NCBI GenBank assembly: GCA_043820985.1
Contig: JBDRDH010000070.1
Coordinates: 1 to 64,000 of the forward strand
DNA length: 64,000 bases
Direction: 5' to 3'
Source: JAAYXS01 sp043820985
GTDB lineage: Bacteria > Planctomycetota > Phycisphaerae > UBA1845 > Fen-1342
The notes beneath the pieces were generated by a model, which saw only the letters and a list, made by a program, of their open reading frames with translations, did not search any database and was not told where the DNA came from. Shown here in pieces: positions 52,196 through 59,570 of this stretch (position 1 is the first letter of the stretch; the number at the start of each line of letters is the position of its first letter). Both the position numbers and the translations under genes were made by a program.

Positions 52196-53188
52196 CTACA
52201 TCCTCAACAGAATTGAACCCCAGGTCAGGCCGGCACCGAACGCCACCAGCATGACCAGGTCGCCCGACTTGATGCGCCCATTGTTCCGCGACTCATGCAG
52301 GCAGATGCCCACGGAAGCCGCCGAAGTGTTGCCATAGCGGTCGATATTAATCACGACGCGCTCCATTGGCACGCCGGCTTTGCGACAGGCGGATTCGATG
52401 ATGCGCAGGTTGGACTGGTGCGGCACGATCAGCGCCACTTCGTCCAGGTCATGGCCGGCATCACGCGCTGTATCGTGCATGATTTCGGCCATCGTGGTGA
52501 CCGCGAACTTATACACCTCGCGACCGCGCATCTTGATAAAGTGTTGTCCCTCTTCGACACTCTTTAGCGTCGCCTTCTGGCGTGAGCCACCCGCTGGAAT
52601 ATAGATCGTCAAACCGCGCTTACCGTCCGCCCCGGCGCGGGCCGCCAGTATCCGGCTGTGCTCGTTCGTACTGGGGCGCAGCACCGCCGCTCCCGCCCCG
52701 TCTCCGAACAGGATACAGGTCGCGCGATCGTCCATGTTCGTGTAAGTCGTGAGTGTCTCGACACCGACCAACAGGACGTTGCGCGCCATGCCGGAGACGA
52801 TGTGCTGCGCGGCATTACTCATCCCCCACACAAAGCCACTGCACGCGGCGGCCAGATCGAAGGCTTGCACCCAGCGACACCCCAGCGCCGCCTGTAGCTC
52901 ACACGACAAGGAAGGCAAGGGATGTTCGGGAGTAAACGTGGCGCAGATGATCAGGTCGATGTCTTCGGCGGACATGTCGGCATCGGCCAGGGCCGCCCGG
53001 CTGGCCGCGGTCGCCAGGGTTAACGTGGATTCGCCGGGACCAACAATGTGGCGCGCGCGAATTCCCGTGCGCTGGATAATCCACTCTTCCGAGGTGTCCA
53101 GTCGTTGGACAAACTCATCGTTAGTCACCACGCGCGCGGGGAGTCCCAAACCTGTGCCGGCCACTTCCACGGACCAGCCCAGCTTCAT
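52196..53188 (-). CDS. fabH: 3-oxoacyl-ACP synthase III
   Basis: 330 residues. Condenses acetyl-CoA (or another primer) with malonyl-ACP. Catalytic Cys116 in DLAAACSGFVWG, His in VPHQSNLRI, Asn in YGNTSAASVGICL. Normal length. Overlaps plsX by four bases. Confidence 0.96.
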   Translation of the reverse strand: MKLGWSVEVAGTGLGLPARVVTNDEFVQRLDTSEEWIIQRTGIRARHIVGPGESTLTLATAASRAALADADMSAEDIDLIICATFTPEHPLPSLSCELQAALGCRWVQAFDLAAACSGFVWGMSNAAQHIVSGMARNVLLVGVETLTTYTNMDDRATCILFGDGAGAAVLRPSTNEHSRILAARAGADGKRGLTIYIPAGGSRQKATLKSVEEGQHFIKMRGREVYKFAVTTMAEIMHDTARDAGHDLDEVALIVPHQSNLRIIESACRKAGVPMERVVINIDRYGNTSAASVGICLHESRNNGRIKSGDLVMLVAFGAGLTWGSILLRM

Positions 53189-54195
53189 ACGGGATCCTCT
53201 TGACGTGACTGAGAAAACAGTTCGGCAATAACCTTGGTGAGACCTGCCCGGATTTCATCTCGGGCTACCCGGATGGCGTTCGCAATCGCGCGCGCGTCAC
53301 TCCGCCCATGACAAATCACGGCAACACTATTGATCCCCAGTAGCGGGGCGCCGCCATACTCGGCGAAATCATGCCGTTTCCAGATGCGATCGACGATGGG
53401 CTCAAACTGGCGTGCCAGGTCCTCACTTTCCTGCTTGATCTCATGCACGATGGTCTTGAAGAGCCCCTCGGCCAGGCCTTCCGTCATTTTGAGTACGACG
53501 TTACCGACAAAACCATCACAGACGAATATGTCACACGCGCCCTTGAAGAGGTCGCGCCCTTCCAGATTACCCACGAAGCACAGGTTTGAATCCTGCCGGA
53601 TCAAATCCCTGGTCTCCTTAACCAGCGTGTTGCCCTTAACGTCCTCCTCCCCGATCGACGCCAGTCCAATGCGCGGATTCGCGATATTCAACACTGCCTG
53701 GCTATAGCACACACACATGCGGGCATAGTCGTACAAGTGCCGTGGTTTGGGCGTGACATTGGCACCCACGTCACAGATCAGCACCGGTCCGTGAAAGGTT
53801 GGCATCACGACTGCAATGCCCGGGCGTGAAACCCCTTCAATCGGTCGAATCTTGACCTGGCAGGCCGCCGCGAAAGCTCCGGTGTTACCCGCCGATATGA
53901 CCGCGTCCACCGCGCCCTGGCCGGCGGCCACCGCCATACGCATGATCGACGAATCACGCTTATGACGCATGGCCTCGATCGGGGGCTCGGACATCCCGAT
54001 GGTCTGGCTGCACGACTCGATTTGGATGCGTGCATCGGTCAGATCAAATTGACGGCATTCCGCCTCAACTTGCGCGCCCAGACCGTAGAGAACCAACTGA
54101 TCATCGTCCGATAGAAAGCGCAAGCCTTGCTGCGCGCCCAGGATGATCTCCCGTGGCGCGTGATCACCCCCCATAGCGTCCAGCGCGATCCGCAT
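53185..54195 (-). CDS. plsX: Phosphate acyltransferase PlsX
   Basis: 336 residues. Makes acyl-phosphate from acyl-ACP for phospholipid synthesis. Signatures: MRIALDAMGGDHAPREIILG, SSIMRMAVAAGQGAVDAVIS, AGNTGAFAAACQVKIRPIEG, LICDVGANVTPKP, GFVGNVVLKMTEGLAEG, GAPLLGINSVAVICHGRSDA. Placed between rpmF and fabH, the order known across bacteria. Confidence 0.96.
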   Translation of the reverse strand: MRIALDAMGGDHAPREIILGAQQGLRFLSDDDQLVLYGLGAQVEAECRQFDLTDARIQIESCSQTIGMSEPPIEAMRHKRDSSIMRMAVAAGQGAVDAVISAGNTGAFAAACQVKIRPIEGVSRPGIAVVMPTFHGPVLICDVGANVTPKPRHLYDYARMCVCYSQAVLNIANPRIGLASIGEEDVKGNTLVKETRDLIRQDSNLCFVGNLEGRDLFKGACDIFVCDGFVGNVVLKMTEGLAEGLFKTIVHEIKQESEDLARQFEPIVDRIWKRHDFAEYGGAPLLGINSVAVICHGRSDARAIANAIRVARDEIRAGLTKVIAELFSQSRQEDPV

Positions 54196-54200
54196 GACGC

Positions 54201-54386
54201 CTACTTCTCCTCGCTACCCACCTTAATCGAGGTATGAGCGTTCACATACCCACAATTACCACATGCCACGTGAGAGCGTTTGGCCTGGCTACACTGCGGG
54301 CAGGCCATTAACTGCGTCGGCGTCAACGCCAGGTGTGATCGCCGGGTGCGTTTCCGCATTTTTGACTTTTTATTGTCAGGAACCAT
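54201..54386 (-). CDS. rpmF: Ribosomal protein L32 (bL32)
   Basis: 61 residues from ATG 54386 (MVPDNKKSKMRKR), preceded by GGAG ten bases away. The basic N-terminus RKRTRRSHLAL and zinc ribbon CPQCSQAKRSHVACGNCGYV are typical. No yceD-type (DUF177) gene precedes it, unlike in many bacteria. Confidence 0.92.
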   Translation of the reverse strand: MVPDNKKSKMRKRTRRSHLALTPTQLMACPQCSQAKRSHVACGNCGYVNAHTSIKVGSEEK

Positions 54387-54487
54387 AACCAACTAACTCC
54401 AGCCTAAAACACTATACACCAGTTGCCTTCCCTCCTATTAGCGTATGCTCTTCCTGGCAAACCGGTTACTCAGTTGTGGAGCCCCTG

Positions 54488-54516
54488 AAATTACGCCCAT
54501 AAGCCCAATATGTCAA
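54488..54516 (-). promoter_or_regulatory. Candidate promoter of rpmF-plsX-fabHDG
   Basis: On the minus strand a perfect TTGACA (54516-54511), 17-base spacer and TAATTT (54493-54488), about 100 bases before rpmF. A better -10 (TATAGT near 54410) lacks a -35. The rest of 54387-54755 shows no gene. Confidence 0.35.
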
Positions 54517-54755
54517 GACGCAAATTGCCCCCCCAACCCGTCCTGGAAGCCCCGCCTTCGCCAGTGAACCACGCTTTCCAGCACATGATTCCAGGGCCTA
54601 TCCAGCGATACTTCCGTAGGTTATGCGTTGCTCAATGCACTTCTACAAATTACCGCCCTCGTTTGGGGCAAGTAATCTAACTCGGTATAGAGTAAAGGGG
54701 CTTTCCATACATTGAGGCGTGCCGCGTAAAACTGTCAGCACCTACGAGTTACGCA

Positions 54756-55139
54756 CTACTCACTGCCTCCCCCATCTCGCCGCGGAGTCTGACGGCCTTT
54801 GAAGAGCTTGAACTCCCCCTCCGGCGCAACTCGCCGATACCCCAGGAACAAAACGATATCCAGGACTTCGGTCCAGGTTGGGAATGGTCGGTGATTAACT
54901 CGTTTGTACTCATCGATGGCCCGAATGAAGTCCAACTGTTCTTCATTCATATGGCCTTCTTCGGCGGCGCGGCGATAGTCGGTTCGCCGACGCCCCGGGC
55001 CACGTCGCCGGTCCAGTTTCGATCGGCGATCCTCTGTCGTACGACGCTCTTCCTCAACAACATCCTGGATCAGCGCGGCCGGATCCACGTTATCGGACGA
55101 TGACGTCTTAGGTGATTGTTCGTTGTCTATGTTGCTCAT
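54756..55139 (-). CDS. Conserved hypothetical protein with basic tract
   Basis: About 127 residues if it starts at MSNIDNEQ (55139); alternative ATGs lie 7-8 codons upstream. An acidic, Ser-rich start is followed by an Arg-rich tract (EDRRSKLDRRRGPGRRRTDY) and a compact C-terminal half (LDFIRAIDEYKRVNHRPFPT, WTEVLDIVLFLGYRRV) that looks like a winged-helix-sized domain. I recognise it as a recurring planctomycete protein without known function. Divergent from the SEC-C gene. Confidence 0.7.
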   Translation of the reverse strand: MSNIDNEQSPKTSSSDNVDPAALIQDVVEEERRTTEDRRSKLDRRRGPGRRRTDYRRAAEEGHMNEEQLDFIRAIDEYKRVNHRPFPTWTEVLDIVLFLGYRRVAPEGEFKLFKGRQTPRRDGGGSE

Positions 55140-55285
55140 AATGTGACTATCGTCCTTCATCATCCCAGGCTGAAACACAGCAAAGGGCATATATCCCCTC
55201 TCCAAGCACCCGAGCTGCAAATTAACTTCGCTCACATACTTCCTCGGCGTATACTGCTGCTAGAGTTTCTGAGAAAGGTGACACA

Positions 55286-55489
55286 ATGGGCGAAGATGAT
55301 AAGTTCGCAAAACGATACGAACGCAAACAGGAAGAAAAACGTCGGTCCGCCGATCTGGTCTCGGAGGACGATGCGCCTTTGCCAGACGCTCCCGTCGAAC
55401 CGGCCCAATCCGAACGTTCGGTTGGCCGGAATGAGCCCTGTCCCTGCGGCTCTGGTAAAAAATATAAGAAGTGTTGCGGAAAGGCGTAG
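55286..55489 (+). CDS. Small SEC-C motif protein
   Basis: 67 residues: a charged N-terminal helix (KFAKRYERKQEEKRRSADLV), an acidic Pro linker and the zinc-binding SEC-C tail NEPCPCGSGKKYKKCCG found at the end of SecA. AGGTG precedes the ATG. Its stop (TAG) overlaps the GTG start of the next gene. Confidence 0.85.
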   Translation: MGEDDKFAKRYERKQEEKRRSADLVSEDDAPLPDAPVEPAQSERSVGRNEPCPCGSGKKYKKCCGKA

Positions 55490-55935
55490 TGATCCCCGCT
55501 AGTCAAACCTCTGTCTGGTACGGTGAAGGTTTGCGATTCGCGTGTACGCGCTGTGGGAACTGCTGTGGCGGCGCGCCCGGTCACGTCTGGGTATCGCTTG
55601 AAGAATGCCAGGCTATTGCTGAGCTTCGGGGTCTGACCCTTGAGCAGTTCACCGGCCGCCATACGCGCCGGATTGGTCCGCGGCTAAGCCTGCTTGAAGA
55701 GCGTGACGGTGATTGCGAGTTTCTCACCCGCGACACATCGGGCTTAACAAGTTGTGCCATTCACCAGGCGCGCCCGGTGCAATGCCGCACCTGGCCTTTC
55801 TGGGCCTCTAATCTGAAATCGCCGAAAGCCTGGGAAACGGCGGCACGCGAATGTCCTGGCATTAACACCGGCCGGTTATACACCCAAATATCTATTGAGG
55901 CTCGGTTGCGGGAGAATGGGAATCTGCCACTCTAA
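55489..55935 (+). CDS. Second YkgJ-family cysteine cluster protein
   Basis: 148 residues from GTG 55489, overlapping the previous stop by one base, with AAAGG four bases before. The Cys pattern FACTRCGNCCGGAPGHVWVS, DCEFL, LTSCAIHQARPVQCRTWPFW and ARECPGI is that of the YkgJ/UPF0153 family. Unlike the copy upstream of hisS it has no basic tail. Its 3' end overlaps the convergent transglutaminase-like gene by 44 bases. Confidence 0.87.
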   Translation: MIPASQTSVWYGEGLRFACTRCGNCCGGAPGHVWVSLEECQAIAELRGLTLEQFTGRHTRRIGPRLSLLEERDGDCEFLTRDTSGLTSCAIHQARPVQCRTWPFWASNLKSPKAWETAARECPGINTGRLYTQISIEARLRENGNLPL

Positions 55936-56755
55936 GCGCCAGTAATATCCAGCCGCTCAGCAGCACCAGCATTCCCAACCACGCCCGCCATGACAATCCC
56001 GCCTGACCCAGCGCCGTGGATCCCGCATCGTGTAATAATCCCAGGCCCAGCAGCATCAGCAGGCCACCCGCCCAGCGGCGACCAGCCGTTGACCGCGGAT
56101 GCATGGTCAAGCCACATACAGCCACCAGGATGATCAACTCGCGCGTTAGCGGAAAGACACTCAATCCATAGATCAGGGCTCGACTCAGATTCTCCAGCGC
56201 ATCGATGGTCCATCTGATTTGCGTACCCTCGGCACCGCCCTCGATGGTTTTAGTGCCTTTCCCCGGCGACATGGTCTCCCCCGCCGAGGTGCGCACCCAC
56301 ATATGCCCGATATCGCTCACCAACCACGCTTCGTATCCCATACGGCACAACAGCGACGCCGCCACAACCGCCCGCCCATCACAATCTTCCCGACCATGCT
56401 CCAGGACTTCCTCAACCGTGGGCAGATAGTCCATCACTCCCCAGACTTCCCAATCCCAGGCATAGGGCACATGCCGGTATACCACCTTTTGGACCACTGC
56501 CAGCATGACCTGCGGCGTGGGATCCGGCCCGGCGGCTTGGCGCGCGGCCTGTTCCAACTCATGCAATGCGGGTAAATCCGGTTGCAGAACGGCGTTGACA
56601 TTCCGCAAGCGGTTTATTTGTCGGGGCAACAACCATAGCTTTGGATATAGCACCACGCCCACTACGATCAGCAGAACCACCCATTTCAGGATCCAGCGCC
56701 GCCACCAGGCCCAGGAGTGCAATATCCGCCACCAATTGCTTATCTGACGGGTCAT
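55892..56755 (-). CDS. Membrane protein with transglutaminase-like domain
   Basis: 287 residues from ATG 56755 (MTRQISNWW). One N-terminal helix (ILKWVVLLIVVGVVLYP), an outer domain with a transglutaminase-like cysteine protease core (HGREDCDGRAVVAASLLCRM with the Cys, and DIGHMWVRT with the His), then three C-terminal helices. The fold class includes peptidases and cross-linking enzymes; its substrate is unknown. Tail-to-tail overlap with the YkgJ gene by 44 bases. Confidence 0.82.
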   Translation of the reverse strand: MTRQISNWWRILHSWAWWRRWILKWVVLLIVVGVVLYPKLWLLPRQINRLRNVNAVLQPDLPALHELEQAARQAAGPDPTPQVMLAVVQKVVYRHVPYAWDWEVWGVMDYLPTVEEVLEHGREDCDGRAVVAASLLCRMGYEAWLVSDIGHMWVRTSAGETMSPGKGTKTIEGGAEGTQIRWTIDALENLSRALIYGLSVFPLTRELIILVAVCGLTMHPRSTAGRRWAGGLLMLLGLGLLHDAGSTALGQAGLSWRAWLGMLVLLSGWILLALRVADSHSPATEPQ

Positions 56756-57192
56756 CGGTGCTTCCACAGTAATCTTGGTACGGGTGCATACCTGAGATTT
56801 GCGCGCACATTCAGGTGTTTACCCGGATACCTGTACTCCGAAATCAGGGGTAACGCCGTCAGGCATTGACCTTTAAGGTACTCTGGAATCGAAGCTAACC
56901 AGATCCCAAAGAAATCAGGAGGACAGAAAATTGCCTGTTTACAAACCCTAACAAAAGCCTTACTATAATTGATGATTCGCGTTCGCGGATGCCATCCGCA
57001 ACCGGCGGGCCGGCTGGCCAGGGAATCGAACACCAGGGATGGTGGGCTACCCGCGGTAGGTAATGAGCAATGTGCTCCAGCCGGATTGCCATGGATTTCC
57101 ACCACCATGTTCATATCGAGCCTTGGGAGGATTCATCATGTGTGAAGAGCAGCAAGCGCGAGCCCAGATACACGAGTGGCAGGTCTTGCGAA
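56756..57192. other. Gene-poor region
   Basis: No reliable gene. A plus-strand ATG at 57138 has a good ribosome site (GGGAGG) but its frame runs antisense through the next gene. The minus strand has only low-quality frames. Confidence 0.4.
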
Positions 57193-57507
57193 TCAATCGC
57201 GTTTTGGCTTTCTTCGCGGTTTCCGAGCTTTGTGGGCTGGCTGACTACCTCGAGCATTGCGCAGCAGCGCGTCTCGAGCGCCTTCCACGAAAGAGCGGAC
57301 CTGCTTCTCGGAAGCGTTCTCGAACTCTTCCTCCCACTCGCGCAAGCGGCTGAGGGCGTGGGCGCGGGCCACGGGGTCCTCGACCATCATGAGCAGGCCG
57401 GCGGCACAGAAACGCGACACCAGGTGCCCCTGCAGTTTGGCTTCGGTGTACAGGTATTTCAGCGGTGGCACCACCTGAAAATTAATCTGCGGCAGGCGCG
57501 TGGGCAT
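57193..57507 (-). CDS. Small conserved protein of unknown function
   Basis: 104 residues from ATG 57507 (MPTRLPQINFQVVPP) with AGGAG six bases upstream. A compact helical protein (LKYLYTEAKLQGHLVSRFCA, RAHALSRLREWEEEFENASE) with a strongly basic tail (HKARKPRRKPKRD). I do not know the family; nucleic acid binding is possible from the tail. Confidence 0.7.
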   Translation of the reverse strand: MPTRLPQINFQVVPPLKYLYTEAKLQGHLVSRFCAAGLLMMVEDPVARAHALSRLREWEEEFENASEKQVRSFVEGARDALLRNARGSQPAHKARKPRRKPKRD

Positions 57508-57750
57508 ATTATTCTCCTGCAAGAATTACGATGTATTCTAGAATTCCCGATTATGCACTTGACATCCCGGCCTGTCCACCATATTGATATTCTAGATATT
57601 CTATATCGGGGTGGCCGCCAGGCGACTGCCCCGGGGAGCCCCGGCTCAGGGTCCCGGTTGCCTTGTCACGGTCAACATGCACTCTCTCCCTTCATGTGGC
57701 CAGTTGTGGGCGCCGGGGCCTGGCCGGCTTTACCCCCCTACCGGCAAGCG

Positions 57751-57766
57751 TGTTTCACGTGAAACA
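57751..57766. promoter_or_regulatory. parS centromere site (ParB binding), intergenic
   Basis: TGTTTCACGTGAAACA, an exact parS match. It is extended by GCG and CGC to a 22-base perfect palindrome (57748-57769), longer than the copy in aroF. Confidence 0.9.
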
Positions 57767-57944
57767 CGCGGGCTCGCGACACATAGTGGAAAAAATGCGT
57801 TTACCGCACACTGACAATTATTCTCCGATATCTCTCTCGCTTCAGGTAACCCATCCCTCTGAACCGTGTGGCGGCGCGTATGTGCCGCGCACAGTACGCC
57901 CGCCACACGGCCCCACCTTTATTCTGTAACTCTCACCCACCGGC

Positions 57945-58052
57945 CGGCGAGCCACCGGCCGCTACACTTGTCGCACCGGCATCTTGCCGGTGTGTGGTCC
58001 CAACCGGCGAGCCATCGGCTACTTCAAGTGTGGGACCGGTTTGTAACCGGTC
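57945..58052. repeat. Four palindromic elements in a row
   Basis: GGCCGGCGAGCCACCGGCC near 57951, CACCGGCATCTTGCCGGTG near 57977, CCGGCGAGCCATCGG near 58002 and GACCGGTTTGTAACCGGTC within 58029-58052. The last is the same 24-base element as at 45636-45659. Confidence 0.75.
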
Positions 58053-58086
58053 TACTTGTTGCCTGGTTGCCTCGTTGCCTTTTTTC

Positions 58087-59370
58087 TTACTCCGATTTGC
58101 CGCCGGGCTTAATTGGCTCGACCTTGGCCCGTAACTCGCCATCCGGTGTCAGGCCGATGAAATCCGCCATGAAGATCTGCGGCGAGTCGATGCCGTTGCG
58201 ACGCGAGGTCCACATCAGGTAGCGGCCGTCCGGCGAAAAAACCGGCAGGCCATCAAAAGCGGCGTCAGTGGTCATGCGATACGTCACGGAACCATCACCG
58301 CGCATCAGGTACAAATCAAAGTTCGGCCGACCGCGGAAATCCGCCTGCGTGAAAACGACCCACTTGCCCGACGGATGCCAGTAGGGACACCAGTTGAATA
58401 CATCGTGGCCGGTCAGCGCCCGCTCATCGGTCCCCGTGGTGTTGTTCACGAAAATCTGCAAGTTGCCCGTGCCATGACGATCCGAGCGGTAAATCAACCT
58501 CTGACCATCGGGGCTGAAGAATGGACCGCCATCACCGCCCTTGGCGTGCGTAATTCGCTGGGCATTCTGGCCATTGGCGTCACAGACGTAGATTTCCTGG
58601 TCACCACTGCGAAATGAGGCAAAGACAATGTGCTGGCCATCCGGGGACCAGGTGCACTCGGCGTCATAACCTTCCGAGGAGATCAAGCGTTTAAGTTCTC
58701 CAGTGGCGAAGGTGTATTCATATATGTCCATGCCGGGGAAATACTTCCAGGCGTAGCCCTGGCCGCCACCGTGTTTCGGGTCGGTCGCACCACCCGGATG
58801 CTTTCCGCCGGCGGCTTCTTGTGGATGCCCGCCGGGATGTTCAGCTTTTTGGATATGCTGTGGATGTCCAGACGAATTTTCCTCACGGGGCTTTTTGCCA
58901 TGCTGTTCGTGGCCGGCTGACTCTGGAGGTGGACCACCGGGATGCTGTCCCTCGCGTGGGCGGAATTTCTCGACTTCCTCGGGCTTCTCCGGCTCGCGTA
59001 GATCTTCATGATTGGCGGCGAAGATCATCTTTTCCCCGCTGGGATGGAAGTGCGAGCAGGTCGTGGCCCCGATTCCCGTGCTGACCATCTTCAAGCCAGA
59101 ACCATCCAGATTCATGACGTAGATCTGATATTCGGTTTTCCCAGCCGGAAAAGCCTGAAAACAGATGCGTTTGATATCCGGCGAGAAATAGGCCTCGCCC
59201 GAGCGGTCCAGGCCGATTTCCTTGGAGGTTAGTTGCCGCACATTGCGGAACCACTGCGATTCGAGTTCCGTCGCAGTCGCCGGCTGAGCCACCGCGGCCT
59301 CAGGCGGGAACAAGCTGAAGATCACCAGGGCAGCGAAAGTCACTTGCAGGAATTGGTAAAACTTTGTCAC
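58087..59370 (-). CDS. Exported TolB-like beta-propeller protein with His-rich insert
   Basis: 427 residues from GTG 59370 (AAGGA eight bases upstream). Signal peptide (FAALVIFSLFPPEAAVA), then PD40/TolB-type propeller blades: FSPDIKRICFQAFPAGKTEY, CTWSPDGQHIVFASFRSGDQ, FFSPDGQRLIYRSDRHGTGN, FSPDGRYLMWTSRRNGIDS. Between blades lies a ~65-residue insert full of His, Gly, Pro and Glu (HEQHGKKPREENSSGHPQH, EHPGGHPQEAAGGKHPGG) that could bind metal. Role unknown; propellers of this kind mediate protein contacts in the periplasm. Confidence 0.85.
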   Translation of the reverse strand: MTKFYQFLQVTFAALVIFSLFPPEAAVAQPATATELESQWFRNVRQLTSKEIGLDRSGEAYFSPDIKRICFQAFPAGKTEYQIYVMNLDGSGLKMVSTGIGATTCSHFHPSGEKMIFAANHEDLREPEKPEEVEKFRPREGQHPGGPPPESAGHEQHGKKPREENSSGHPQHIQKAEHPGGHPQEAAGGKHPGGATDPKHGGGQGYAWKYFPGMDIYEYTFATGELKRLISSEGYDAECTWSPDGQHIVFASFRSGDQEIYVCDANGQNAQRITHAKGGDGGPFFSPDGQRLIYRSDRHGTGNLQIFVNNTTGTDERALTGHDVFNWCPYWHPSGKWVVFTQADFRGRPNFDLYLMRGDGSVTYRMTTDAAFDGLPVFSPDGRYLMWTSRRNGIDSPQIFMADFIGLTPDGELRAKVEPIKPGGKSE

Positions 59371-59485
59371 GAGAAATATCCTTTCTAAGTTTTCGCCGTG
59401 GAACACGCCCCGCGATCACGATTCAAAAAGAGTGGGCGTTTTCTAAGAGCGTCCAGAACAAAGATTGGTTAGCCTAAACATCGTT

Positions 59486-59515
59486 TTGGTCCAACTCGTG
59501 ATGATAGTGTAAAAT
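59486..59515 (+). promoter_or_regulatory. Weak candidate promoter of the propeller kinase
   Basis: TTGGTC (59486-59491), 18-base spacer, TAAAAT (59510-59515), 56 bases before the ATG. Only half of the -35 matches. Confidence 0.25.
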
Positions 59516-59570
59516 TTCCGCGCTGTCACGACAATGTCTGGCAAGCGAAAGCGAATGGTATTGTAGAAGC

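Larger units (their letters stand above)
57508..58086. other. Gene-free region carrying parS and palindromes
   Basis: About 580 bases with no coding sequence. It holds a perfect parS at 57751-57766 and the palindrome cluster at 57945-58052. No cluster of DnaA boxes is visible. Confidence 0.6.

Noticed and set aside
57138..57353. Plus-strand frame with an excellent ribosome site (MCEEQQARAQIHEW...)
   Set aside because: Most of it is antisense to the 104-residue minus-strand protein, whose composition is far more protein-like, and the plus frame degrades into Arg/Ser-rich shadow sequence.
57508..58086. Replication origin
   Set aside because: A parS is present but there is no cluster of DnaA boxes, no AT-rich unwinding stretch and no dnaA or gyrB nearby.
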